From assembly GCA_947471745.1 (NCBI GenBank), contig CANJKZ010000960.1:2418001-2482000 (forward strand): DNA of 64,000 bases, in the 5' to 3' direction. Of the stretch, positions 18,601-26,032 are shown in pieces. The translations under genes and the position numbers were made by a program. Positions within the stretch are counted from its first letter, which is position 1. Each line of letters starts with the position of its first letter. The notes under the pieces were generated by a model that worked only from the letters and a program-made list of their open reading frames with translations, did no database searches and was not told the DNA's origin. The stretch is from Closterium sp. Naga37s-1 (taxonomy: Eukaryota > Streptophyta > Zygnematophyceae > Desmidiales > Closteriaceae).

Positions 18601-19754
18601 CTACTGTAAATGTGCTCTTGTAGTAGGCAATCTGGTGAGGATGTTGCTGCTAAACTTTTATAGGAAAGAATCTAGAATAGGAAAGCCATATGAATATGTA
18701 GACTCTGATGTGTTTGCACGTGTTGTCATTCCCCACTCCCATCAGGCTGGTTGAGCAGTTGCAGGCTGCCTTTCCAAAGCAGCCATCCTCTTGGTGCCTT
18801 GTGAAAACCCATCTCATGTCGCATTACGTCGACTCCATTCGTCGAGCGGGTCATGTGACCGAATTCAGCACCAACATGTTTGAGCACTTGCACGGACCGT
18901 TGGTAAAGAGGATCTACCATCGGTCCAACAAGCGCAATGTAGATGGGCAGATCATGAAGTTCCATGCTAGGCGCATTCTGGATGTGGTGCCGGTGGACGA
19001 TCCTGCAGGCCGGGACACAGCCATGCGGCAGGTAAACATGTTTAGTACCTGATTGCATGGATATGAATGCAGAATGTAATAAAATCCTTATCATATGTTG
19101 GCAGGCAATTGAGACCGACACACGGACTCTTATTATGGAGTCATACTTCCTCCCTGTGGAGTTACCAGAAGAACCCACCTCCACCAACTGGTTTGCAAGG
19201 AAGTGGGCCAAGCAACACCCTGGTGCCCAAGCTGCCCTCAAGGATGCGTTAATACGTTATGCCGGATGCGTCACCAAGATTCGAGTAAGTACTTGAATGT
19301 TTGTGCAATCAACCATCATTTGACTGGCCAGTATCAGTGATGACTACCACCAATTGTTATGCAGGCCCATGCATCGCTGGCAATCCCTGCGGCAAACGAC
19401 GCCAGCTTCTCAAGAGTTTCTCACTTTGTTCGAGCGACTCCTGACTATTTTGAGAGGCCATGGTACTCGGATGTTGCAGTGGAGGGTGTAAGGTATGGTC
19501 GGAAAGAGGAGTGGTATGCAAGGTTGCTTCTGTTGTTCCATACAAAAATACGTGGAGAGAGGGAGGAGCTGGCGTACATTAGATATTGGAATGCAAGCGG
19601 AGAGGATGCTGCAACAGGATGCCTTCGCCTCAAGTGGACGACAGGAATGTATGCGTACTCCGTGATTCCGATTGAAGCGCTGCTCCGCCACGTCCATGTG
19701 GTGAAGGCATTCCATCTGGACAGTACCTATCTCCTTAATAAGTATCAAATGTGA
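8248..19754 (+). CDS. Plavaka-like (CACTA-related) transposase, spliced, split by element B
   Basis: Joined exons, inferred by hand: 8248-8868, 9035-9169, 9363-9628, 17250-17400, 17508-17642, 17777-17970, 18092-18206, 18410-18552, 18746-19031, 19105-19284 and 19365-19754, about 871 codons. Ten introns have GT..AG borders and every phase joins without a stop. The motifs match what I remember of fungal Plavaka transposases: PETGTWWNDAQ; SDVTHMSNNGRKKAWPL then LANIS; MPDIMHQ; FSTNMFEHLHGPL followed by SNKRN; and a C-terminal end with YLLNKY. Such enzymes are DDE-type, cut-and-paste transposases of the CACTA superfamily. The exact start is unsure. No damage is seen apart from the retrotransposon sitting in intron 3. 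Confidence 0.75.
9363..9628 (+). CDS. exon 3, first catalytic-core block of the transposase
   Basis: 88 codons plus two bases. The Asp of YSDVTHMSNNG followed by KKAWP is the most recognisable stretch of the gene and aligns by eye with the SDKTxL..GxKxAWP block of fungal Plavaka proteins, the likely site of a catalytic Asp. The exon begins at the first base after a CATTGCAG acceptor. Confidence 0.7.
9738..9742. other. target-site duplication of element B, left copy TCTAC
   Basis: TCTAC here and at 17232-17236 exactly flank the two LTRs: the 5-bp duplication typical of copia integrase. Confidence 0.95.
9743..9874 (-). repeat. 3' LTR of copia B (132 bp)
   Basis: TGTTGGAATC..GTTTGACA on the plus strand; identical to 17100-17231. 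On the element strand TATATA begins about 12 bases in, so any U3 is extremely short. Confidence 0.97.
9875..9905 (-). promoter_or_regulatory. polypurine tract of copia B
   Basis: On the element strand a purine-rich stretch ending in GGGGGTG abuts the 3' LTR, the usual primer for plus-strand DNA synthesis. The same tract adjoins the 3' LTRs of F, H, I, C and L. Confidence 0.75.
10051..16113 (-). CDS. copia B gag-pol polyprotein (2020 aa)
   Basis: One uninterrupted frame encodes all copia functions. Gag starts MASPQVLVFDAEGR; residues about 250-345 are Gly/RGG-rich, followed by a C-x13-C-x3-H-x4-C knuckle. Protease has LDSGAS at about 499. GAG-pre-integrase has HHRLGHP and CLPC. The integrase catalytic triad is carried by MDVWG (about 712), HSDRGGEF (about 783) and QNGVAERR (about 817). 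A long Pro/Gly/Glu linker contains 11-residue repeats (about 1140-1245). RT has ARYVARGF, LDFSTAFLQG and YVDD (about 1695). RNase H follows, with SDASW, SSCEAEIYA, YVDNKAAI and a terminal TADVFTKAL. The start is the ATG conserved in every gag here. No frameshift separates gag from pol. Confidence 0.97.
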   Translation of the reverse strand: MASPQVLVFDAEGRPVKFDTWLDDLHLYLQLTAKDDISLYDHALGLVTAPAATADSTARSQWQTRDAHARFAIRNSLPIDEREHFGQHKTAPALYTAVVARYSSPASAALGRLSLPYLFPDLASFHTVADLITHLRTSEARFRAAMPAEFLATHPPPLWLTLYHLVTRLPDTLRAVRDHFLARCPTELTIALLEKELLAAEASIVAVGASRGDPRTPFFEGCSPSPLLPSVASAAAVDLLGTEKVGAASASSGRRSGKGKGGKGSGGDGGGDGGGGGGGSGGGGSAGGASGRGGGGGGSGGGGGRSGGGGWGGGGRGGGRGWGGRGGGSGGGGRGGAGGGQGQQHTLSPQEVREWYSQHGGGGGLSCTYVIRTGDRTGQQCGRPHATQRCFSRLDDAWRVQFPQATELPRWLDLLKKGIDIYALDFDAILSAMYVMSTSGEGAEYLCVPPDPGIRASASAAPGTHVSATPGAGEAAALGARVSPPLGTASTAALHTFTLDSGASRCFFRDRTALEPLARPVAVSLADPSGGPVIATSSTVLPCPAVPSGTLSGLHLPSFSTNLVAGCALQDGGVHQFTPAYERVTHCTCARTGRHLATFTRQPGSDLYTLTTESPQVAATASASASGQLSAPCSCRSLAHETVLWHHRLGHPSVQRLRAMHSRYLVSGLPRVLPPLPPSPAPTCLPCVEGRQRAAPHSSSFPPTTAPLQTLHMDVWGPARVRGQGQERYFLIVVDDYSRYTSVFPLRTKGEVPDVLIPWIRRARLQLSERFHSDFPVLRLHSDRGGEFSSDLLAAYCAEHGIEQSFTLPASPQQNGVAERRIGLVMEVARTSLIHAAAPHFLWPFAVRYAAHQLNLWPRVSLPETSPTLLWTGEVGDASRFRVWGSRAFVRDSSADKLSSRAVPCVFLGFVPDASGWQFYHATSRRVLPSQDVTFDESVPYYRLFPYRTAPLPPPPLFLSPGAAVADPLPPQGAAPSGVSQVDPVEPVEVAVDSRPAGGAEPGGAEPGGVEPGGVEPGGVEPGGVEPGGVELEGAELGGVEPRGTELRSPESGGSASGGTRSGSPAPGGALSSEQLRAWYLEYCSLRRGTARAGRTTGTGASTSSPVRELPSRERIREWYERRCTLRSGVPRVTNPAAVGAAAGAEDPGVGAAAGAEDPGVGAAAGAEDPGVGAAAGAEDPGVGAAAGAEDPGVGAAAGAEDPGVGAAAGAEDPGVGATAGAEDPGVGATAGAEDVGAGAAAGAADPGAGVPAGSGVAARSQPYFVPLLQQVLGQLPPPFPPPSLECPQPVQLQSALPSASSLLGPAPYTGPTGGLTERREPASRPASPESRPGSPVRTALSSRRVQRQRLPAVPGTHRMALRPSTAPQRVPLPSPPASSLPVLPDPGSDSLRATSPAVTRLLATVVTDPSFESAAASALVAELVDFAARCRLDYAASLVAESESVCPPSVGGECALGTDVLEDRQEEFQCFAAALPHLVSMLVAPEGDPDAPDIPTPRSYAEAMAGPYSSQWQSAMDTEMASWKSTGTYVDEVPPPGANIVSGMWIFRVKRPPGSPPVFKARYVARGFSQREGVDFFQTFSPTPKMTTLRVLLHVAAQRDYELHSLDFSTAFLQGSLHEEIWLRRPPGFTGSFPPGTQWSLRRPVYGLRQAPREWHDTLRTTLAALGFAPSTADPSLFLRTDTSLPPFYVLVYVDDLVFATADTVALAHVKSELQKRHTCTDLGELTSYLGLRITRDRARRTITLTQSHMVQQVLQRFRFTYSSPQPTPLPTGHSLSALPSDESVEPSGPYPELVGCLMYLMTCTRPDLAYPLSILARYVAPGRHRKEHMDAAKRVLRYLCSTSGMGLVLGGRVPVVLTGHSDASWADDQATQRSSQGYSFSLGSGSVSWRSTRSSSVLSSSCEAEIYATAMAAQELRWLTYLLTDLGEQPRSPPVLYVDNKAAIALCEEHRLEHRTKHIALRYFLARELQQRGQLRLRYVASEANTADVFTKALQPCDHQRFCTLLGLVPTGPHLLTS
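12380..12710. repeat. 33-bp tandem repeat within the B polyprotein linker
   Basis: About ten near-identical 33-bp units encode the 11-residue repeat GAAAGAEDPGV between integrase and RT. The unit is a multiple of three, so copy-number change keeps the frame open. A neighbouring 15-bp array near 13020-13120 encodes PGGVE. Confidence 0.92.
13000..13125. repeat. 15-bp repeat encoding PGGVE/PGGAE in B
   Basis: Units of CTCCACACCCCCAGG repeat about eight times and encode a five-residue acidic repeat directly after integrase. Equivalent but different acidic repeats occur in H, I, F and L. Confidence 0.85.
16190..17040. repeat. leader minisatellite of copia B
   Basis: Units based on ACGGGGCTAGCGCGGGGCC and GACGGGGCCTGA alternate at roughly 30-35 bp between gag and the primer-binding site. 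No long frame. A short GTAG tetranucleotide run (about 17022-17040) closes it. Confidence 0.88.
17086..17099 (-). promoter_or_regulatory. primer-binding site of copia B
   Basis: On the element strand TGGTATAGAGCAGG directly follows the 5' LTR. It matches the TGGTATCAGAGC-type site for initiator methionine tRNA used by plant copia elements, with one or two differences. Confidence 0.85.
17100..17231 (-). repeat. 5' LTR of copia B (132 bp)
   Basis: Identical to 9743-9874 and followed by the second TCTAC copy at 17232-17236. Zero differences imply recent insertion or recent gene conversion. Confidence 0.97.
17250..19754 (+). CDS. 3' exons 4-11 of the Plavaka-like transposase
   Basis: Exon 4 (17250-17400) resumes in the phase left by exon 3 across the element B insertion; it has a Cys-containing motif PCSICYAAK after VCDYPESGKISC. 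Exon 6 (17777-17970) carries VMPDIMHQVDL, the most family-like signature. Exons 7-8 carry FETGACVAAYEHRAVMQ and FAGLLRQPQMDAVRAYL. Exon 9 (18746-19031) has TEFSTNMFEHLHGPL and SNKRN, the probable region of the late catalytic Glu. Exon 11 (19365-19754) is the C-terminal domain, ending in a TGA after NKYQM. Introns are 72-203 bp (intron 3 excepted), all GT..AG. The acceptor of exon 6 is the least certain. Confidence 0.72.
18746..19031 (+). CDS. exon 9, E-x2-H block of the transposase
   Basis: Starts in phase 2 after CCCATCAG and ends CAG|GTAAAC. FSTNMFEHLHG and then RSNKRNVDGQIM resemble the conserved E..H(K)..TN+RD..QM block near the end of the core in fungal Plavaka proteins. This is judged by eye from memory, not by alignment. 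Confidence 0.65.
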
Positions 19755-20035
19755 TGCATGTATCTTGTAATCAAATGGCCAGCATATTTTCCAGCAGTCA
19801 CCTTTTACAGAAGTCAAAGCTAAGAAAACCATTCACAAATTTACAACTAATTTGGCACGCTCCAAATAAACGACAATGTACCGGAGTCGCGAATTCGATT
19901 TCGACTCCGACAAACAAACGCGTTCCGATTTCATCCCGTGATTGGTCACGTTTTTGTCGGAACTTCGCCAACCAAAACACCTGAACTGTACCCCCCTTCG
20001 AACCCCTTCAAAAACCAAGGTTTTTTGTGATGTCT
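19755..20035. other. 3' flank of the transposase gene
   Basis: No gene. Contains a short inverted repeat GGAGTCG..CGACTCC near 19880-19905 and the motif TTCAAAAACC..GGTTTT near 20007-20026. It ends where copia J gag begins. Confidence 0.5.
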
Positions 20036-21010
20036 CTGAACAGCTCCACCCCGTCTGCCACCACTCCCACTGCCGCCACTACCGCCACTCCCACCGCTGC
20101 CACCACCGCCGCCACCAAAGCCCCCACTCCCGCCACCACTCTAACCGCTGCCACCACCTCCACTACCTCCACCACCTCCACTGCCGCCCCCACTACCACC
20201 CCCGCTGCCACCTCCACTACTCCTGCCACCCTTGCCCTTGCTGCTGCGGCGCTTCCCACTAGCAGAAGCAGCCCCGACATCCTTAGCACCAAGGACGTCA
20301 ACAGCAGCAGCAGAGGCGTAGGAGGGGGCAAGGGGGGAGGGGGAACACCCCTCAAAGAAGGGCGTGCGAGGAGTGCCACGAGCGGCACCTACAGTGACTA
20401 CGCTAGTCTCAGGTGCAAGGAGGTGCTGCTCGAGCAGGTCAACAGTGAGGTCTGTAGGGTCAAGTGCGAGAAAGTGGTCCCTGACTGCGCGAAGAGAGTC
20501 AGGGAGGCGGGTGACTATGAAGTAGAGAGTGATGTACATCGGGGGGGTGTTCCTCTCAAGGAACTCTGCTGGGAGGGCAGCGCGGTAGCGAGCGTCGCTA
20601 GTGCGAAGGTGGGTAACCAGGTTCTCTACTGTGGCAAAGGCAGACAGCTCGGGAAATAGGTAGGGCAATAGAAGACGGCCTAGAGCAGCAGAGGCAGGCG
20701 AGGAGTAACGGGCGACTACAGCGTCGTACAGTGCTTTAGTTGTCTTGTGCTGTCCGAAGTGAGCGCATTCGGTTAACGGCAGGTGGTTGCGAATGACTAA
20801 GCGAGCAGCAGCGTCATGGGTAAGCCACTGTGAGCGAGTCGCACTGTCAGTTGTGGCGGGAGGGGCGAGAGAGGCTCCAGACGTGTGGTCAAACAACGAA
20901 GCGCTGTCTCTAGAGCCGCTCAGTAGGTACAGCTGTAAGTCGTCGAGCCACGTGTCGAACTAAATTGGACGGCCCTCATGATCGAACGTGAGGACATGGA
21001 GAGAAGCCAT
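20036..21010 (-). pseudogene. copia J gag, truncated, with stop
   Basis: The ATG at 21010 opens the conserved MASL..FDHEGRP..FDTWLDDLQL start. A TAG at 20960-20962 replaces the Gln codon that element F keeps as CAG. The frame is then open through the capsid region (20896-20141), including ALYDAVVARYSS and RLPDSLRAVRDHF. It ends in the Gly-rich stretch, beyond which no knuckle or pol exists: the element is cut at about 20036. H, I and F are its closest relatives. Confidence 0.8.
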
Positions 21011-21059
21011 AGCGGGCAGAGCAGGGTGGCGCGCTACCAGCAGAGTAGCACGCAGGCAG

Positions 21060-21540
21060 GGCAGGGCGGCGCATGGCTAGGGTGGCCAGCAGCAGAGCGG
21101 GCAGGAGCCGGGCGGTGCAAGCAGCAGGGCGGTCTGCGAGCGGGCGGCAAGGGGCGGCGAGCAGGCTCCAAGGGGCGGCGCGCAGGCTGCAAGGGGCGGC
21201 GAGCGGACCTCAAGGGCTGCGAGCGGGCCTAGGGGCGGCTGGCGGGTCGCAAGGGGCGGCGCGCGGGGCTGCAGGGGCGGCGCGCGGGCTGCAAGGGCAG
21301 CGCGCGGGCTGCAGGGGCAGTGCGCGGGGCTGCAGGGGCGGCGCGCGGGGCTGCAGAGGCGGCGCGCGTGGCTGCAGAGGCGGTGCACGGGGCTGCAGGG
21401 GCGGCGCGCGGGCTGCAATGGCGGCGCGCGGGCTGCAGGGGCAGCTCGCGGGCTGCTAAGGGCGGCGCGACGGGCTACAAGGGGCGACGCGAGGGCCAGC
21501 AGGGCGGCGCGCTGTTAGGGCAGGGCGACAGGGCAGTGAG
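21060..21540. repeat. leader minisatellite of copia J
   Basis: Units of about 21-22 bp around GCAGGGGCGGCGCGCGGGCT, between gag and the primer-binding site (CCTGCTCTGAAACCA, about 21588-21602). Confidence 0.85.
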
Positions 21541-21603
21541 TGGGGCAGCTCTGTGGTGGGCCCTAAAAAAAACGGTCCTAGGGAAGGACCTGCTCTGAAA
21601 CCA

Positions 21604-21658
21604 TGTCAGAATACTGAACGAGAATGAATGCATTGAGCAAAAGTTGGGTACAAGAACT
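21604..21658 (-). repeat. copia J LTR, first part
   Basis: TGTCAGAATACTGAACG..TTGGGTACAAG matches the left 55 bp of the H-type LTR, then breaks at the start of a plus-oriented LTR (21659). Confidence 0.8.
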
Positions 21659-21790
21659 TGTCAAACTTATATATAGCTTACATTGTGTAGGCTGTAGTGG
21701 GGTAGCCCATAAGGGGTACAACCCATTTAGGGTTAGTACTTGTACCCAACTCTTTGCTAGTTCATTCATTCTCGTGCGTTCTTTCTGACA
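21659..21790 (+). repeat. plus-oriented LTR of copia K (132 bp)
   Basis: TGTCAAACTTATATATAG..TTTCTGACA, a complete LTR of the F/H/I subfamily. It is followed at once by the primer-binding site TGGTTTCAGAGCAGG (21791-21805), so it is a 5' LTR on the plus strand. Confidence 0.85.
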
Positions 21791-22922
21791 TGGTTTCAGA
21801 GCAGGTCCCTTCTAAAACCGTTTTTTGAGCCCACCACCTGCTGCCCTGCTAGCCACCCTCGCGACCAGTAGGCCCCCTAGGCCCCGACCCGTCGCCGCTC
21901 CTAACCCGGCCCGTCGCCCCTAGCCAGGCCCGTCGTCGCCCGTCGCCCCTAGACTCGGCCCCTTGGCCCCGTCGCCCCTAGTCGCGGCCCCTCGGCCCCG
22001 TCGCCCCTAGCCGCGGCCCCTCGCGACCCGTCGCCCCGTCGCCCCTAGCTGCGGCCCCGTCGCCCCTAGCCGCGGCCACGTTGCCCCGTTGCCCCTAGAC
22101 TCGGCCCCTTGGCCCCGTCGCCCTTAGCCGCGGCCCCTCGGCCCCGTCGCCCCTAGCCGCGGCCCCTCGCGACCCGTCGCCCCATCGCCCCTAGCTGCGG
22201 CCCCGTCGCCCCTAGCCGCGGCCACGTCGCCCCGTCGCCCCTAGACTCGGCCCCTTGGCCCCGTCGCCCCAAGCCGCGGCCCCGTCGCCCCTAGTCGCGG
22301 CCCCTCGCGACCCGTCGCCCCGTCTCCCCTAGCCGCGGCCCCGTCGCCCCTAGTCTCGGCCCCGCGGCCCCTCGCGACACGTCGCCCACCCCCCCCTCAC
22401 CTAGGCACAGGCCCCGCATCCACGTCGCCCCGCCGCCCCTAGCCTCGGCCCCTCGGCCCCGTCGCACCTAGCCTCTGCCCCTCGGCCCCGTCGCCCCTAG
22501 CTGCGGCCCCGTCACCCCTAGCCTCGGCCCAGCGGCCCCTCGCGACCTGTCGCCCCGTCGCACCTAGCCGCGGCCCCTTGCGACCCGTCGCCCCGTCGCC
22601 CCTAGCCTCGGCCCCTCGCTACCTGTCGCCCCTAACCGCGGCCCCTCGGCCCCTAGCCTCGGCCCCTCGGCCCCTCGGCCCCCCTTCGTGTTTGGCCCCT
22701 CGGCCCCTAGGCCCCTCGGCCCCTCGGCCCCTTGGCCCCTAGGCTACTCGGCCCCTCGGCCCCTTCGACCTCGGCCCCTCGGCCCCTTGGCCCCTAGGCC
22801 CCAGGCCCCTCGGCCCCTCGGCCCCCTTCGTGTTTGGCCCCTCGGCCCCTAGACCCCAGGCCCCTCGGGACCTTCGACCTCAGCCCCTCGGCCCCTAGGC
22901 CTTAGGCCCCCTCGGCCCCCTA
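21791..22922 (+). mobile_element. copia K leader fragment with CCTAG-rich minisatellite
   Basis: After the primer-binding site come about 1.1 kb of C-rich units around GGCCCCGTCGCCCCTAGCCGC, with a second CCTCGGCCCCTAGG phase after about 22630. No gag or pol follows: the fragment stops at 22922, where LTR sequence of the opposite orientation resumes. The repeat matches the leader of element I closely. Confidence 0.8.
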
Positions 22923-22998
22923 AACCCTAATTGGGTTGTACCCCTTATGGGCTACCCCACTGTAGCCTACACAAAGTAAGCTATATAACATTTAGACA
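22923..22998 (-). repeat. copia J LTR, remaining part
   Basis: AACCCTAATTGGGTTGTACC..TTTAGACA is the rest of the minus-oriented LTR begun at 21604, so K lies inside it. The two halves do not show a clean 5-bp duplication. Confidence 0.7.
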
Positions 22999-23135
22999 CT
23001 TGTGACCATCTAACTGTCCCCCACTTAGCCTATGGGGGTGTGTCAAAATGCATTCTACTTGCTAGGCTATAGTGGGTTACTCAGTAAGGGGTACAACCCC
23101 AATTAGGGTTAGCCTATTCAAACCTATACTGCCCT
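22999..23135 (+). repeat. diverged copia 3' end: polypurine tract plus LTR start
   Basis: CTTGTGACCATCTAACTGTCCCCCACTTAGCC resembles the end of a plus-oriented copia element, and the tract ending GGGGGTG is followed by TGTCAAAATG, a decayed LTR of about 90 bp (23041-23130). Confidence 0.6.
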
Positions 23136-23161
23136 GTTTCTCATCATTCCTGCACAGTTGA

Positions 23162-23310
23162 TTCTGACGCGTACGGTAACTGTTTCGGTATGTTTTCACG
23201 CGTATGGTAACTCGCTTTACGCGTTTGATAACTCGAGTCTGGCGAATGATCAGGCGAATGGTAACTAGAAGAAACCCACCCCCCCCCACGGAAATGATAC
23301 TGGTTTCAGG
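23162..23310 (+). repeat. left inverted repeat of a candidate DNA element
   Basis: Three to five copies of ACGCGT..GGTAACT-like subrepeats, then GCGAATGGTAACTAGAAGAAACCC and GATACTGGTTTCAG. The reverse complement of 36885-37040 has the same motifs in the same order. H and G lie between or beside the two halves. Confidence 0.55.
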
Positions 23311-23587
23311 AAAATCAGTTTTCGTATGATGCGCCGCCCCTTCTTAAATCCATGAATGACTCTAGCAGCGCGTTCTGAGAATCGCAATGTGTTTATTTAT
23401 ACGGACCTGAAATTTTGTGCACCAAACATATTCCAACGCGGTCATATTTATAGGCACGAAAAAATAAACCCCTATCGGATGTAATGCATTTTCGTGAAAA
23501 TAAACCCTAAAAGCTTTGTCACAATGTGTTTAGGGTTGATGCTTTCGGGATCGTATACCATCCGAAAGGTTTATATATGTTTTGCCC
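23311..23587. other. AT-rich interior of the candidate DNA element, left half
   Basis: Non-coding, with TTTATAGGCAC and GGTTTATATATG motifs. It would join 36705 directly if element H were absent. Confidence 0.45.
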
Positions 23588-23718
23588 TGTCAGAAGAATG
23601 AACGAGAATGAATGAACTATGAAAGAGTTGGGTACAACTACTAACCCTAATTGGGTTGTACCCATTATGGGCTACCCCACTATAGCCTACACAATGTAAG
23701 CAATATATAAGTTTGACA
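23588..23718 (-). repeat. 3' LTR of copia H
   Basis: TGTCAGAAGAATG..GTTTGACA. The polypurine tract (23719-23750) lies to its right. Confidence 0.95.
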
Positions 23719-23944
23719 CAACCCCATAGGCAAAGTGGGGGAGAACAAGTGGTCACAAGACCAGTCAAGAAAAGCAAAGCAAGCTCAGGGTGGATCACAA
23801 AGTCACCACACAGTCCGAGCACAAGCAAAGGGCCACAAGGCCAGTTCACATACAGAGTTATATAAAGAACACAAACAATACGGTGATCATACCCTGGCAA
23901 GGGGAAGCATGCAGGTATATATATAGATCACAGTACAAGCAAAG

Positions 23945-25879
23945 TCACAAAGTGAGCAAGTGAGGCAAAGTAGGCACAAGGCCTAACACAGTAGAGAAGC
24001 GCTGATGATCACCAGGCGGAAGTGCCTTGGTGAATATATCAGCAGTGTTGGCCCTAGTGGCCACGTACGCAAGACGAAGCTGGCCACGCTGCTGCAACTC
24101 TCGAGCAAGGAAGTATCGCAGAGCGATGTGCTTTGTTCTGTGCTCCAGTCTGTGCTCCTGACACAAGGCAATCATGGCCTTGTTGTCTACGTACAGAACT
24201 GGAGGCGAACGAGGCTACTCTCCCAAGTCAGTCAGCAGGTAGGTGAGCCAGCATAGCTCCTGTGCAGCCATGGCCCCGGCGTAGATCTCAGCCTCACAAC
24301 TGGAGCTGAGAACTGAAGACGAGCGGGTAGACCGCCAGGAAACAGAGCCGGAACCGAGGCTGAAGGTGTAACCCTGTGACGACCGCTGCGTAGCTGAGTC
24401 ATCAACCCAAGAAGCGTCTGCGTGACCAGTGAGGACAACTGGACCCCGTCCTCCAAGCACGAGCCCCATGCCCGACGTACTGCACAAGTAACGCAGTACC
24501 CTCTTTGCAGCATCCTAGTGCACCTTTCGGTGCCTACCGAGAGCCACGTAGCGAGCCAGAAGGCTGAGAGGGTACGCGAGGTCAGGTCGTGTGCACGTCC
24601 TCAGGTACATGAGGCAACCCACAAGCTCCGAGTACGGACCACTCGGCTCTACGGACTCGTCCGAAGGTGGAGCTGAGAGCGAGTGGCCGGTAGACAGAGG
24701 AGTGGGCTGTGGCGAGGAGAACTGGAAGCCGAAGCACTGAAGGACCTAGTGCACCATGTGTGACTGAGTCAGTGTGATGGTGCGCCGTGCTCTGTCCCGG
24801 GTGATCTGCAAGCCAAGATAGCTGCGCAGTTCACTCAGGTCAGTGCAAGTGTGTCTCTTCTGCAGCTCCCACTTCACAAGGGTAAGTGCCTCAGTGTCAC
24901 CAGTGGCAAAGACGAGGTCGTCGACATACACGAGGACGTAGAACGACGGCAGCGACGTGTCAGTGCGTAGAAACAACGACGGGTCAGCAGTAGAAGGAGT
25001 AAACCCCAGAGCCGCAAGTGTAGTCCTCAGTGTGCCGTGCCACTCGCGAGGCGCCTGGCGGAGACCGTAGACTGGCCGGCAGAGGCTCCATTGGGTACCT
25101 GCAGGAAACGACCCGGTGAAGCCAGGTGGGCGGCGCAGCCAGATCTCCTCGTGCAGGCTGCCCTGCAAGAAACCTGTACTGAAGTCCTGAGAGTGTAATT
25201 GGTAGTCACGCTGAGCAGCGACGTGCAGCAACACCCGAAGAGTGGTCATCTTTGGAGTGGGGGAGAAGGTTTGGAAGTAGTCGACCCCCTGTCGTTGACT
25301 GAAGCCTCGAGCAACGTAACGCGCCTTGAAGGCAGGCGGAGAACCCGGCGGCCGCTTCACCCTAAAGATCCACATGCCGTCGACTATGTTCGCCCCAGGT
25401 GGGGGAACCTTGTCGACGTAGGTGCCTGTGGACTTCCAGGATGCCATCTCGACATCCATGGCTGCCTGCCACTGAGAGGAGTAGGGACCCGTAATCGCCT
25501 CTGCGTAAGAGTGCGTGGTCGGGATGTCTGGTGCATCCGGGTCTCCCTCAGGGGCAAGCAGCATGGAAGCGAAACGAGGTACAGCAGCTACAAGACACTC
25601 AAAGTCCTCCTGCCTGTCCTCAAGGACGTCCGTGCCAAGAGCACACTCACCCCCGACGGACGGAGGACTGGCAGACTCAGACTCAGCAACAAGAGCAGTG
25701 GCGTAGTCAGCAGTGGACTCAAAGGAAGGGTCAGTGTCAATAGTGGCGAGGAGATGAGAGACAGTGGGACTGGCAGCATGAGCGCGGTCAGACTCAGGGT
25801 CATGGAGGGCAGGAAGAGAGGACTCAGGAGGAGGCGGCAGAGGAACACGCAGTGGAACAGAGGAAGGACGAAGTGTCAT
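23945..25879 (-). pseudogene. copia H reverse transcriptase-RNase H
   Basis: RT spans about 25600-24750 with ARYVARGFSQRQGVDYF, DFSTGFLQGSLHEEIW and YVDDLVFA; RNase H spans 24500-23945 with HADASW, SSCEAEIYA and TADIFTKAL, ending in TAG or TGA after LLTL. Stops at 24746-24748 and 24215-24217 each replace a CAG codon kept in related copies. Another break near 24515 separates RT from RNase H. The enzymes would copy element RNA to DNA and degrade the template. Confidence 0.88.
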
Positions 25880-26032
25880 AGCGTGTGTGCCGGGGACAGG
25901 AGGGGGACGCGGACGAGGAACACGACGACCAGTGCGAACAGAGGAGGCAGGACAAGACGCAGGCTCAAGACGCTCTGTAAGACCGCCTGTCTGCTCAATG
26001 TAAGGAGAAGGAGCAGGCAGTGAGGAGGCTGG

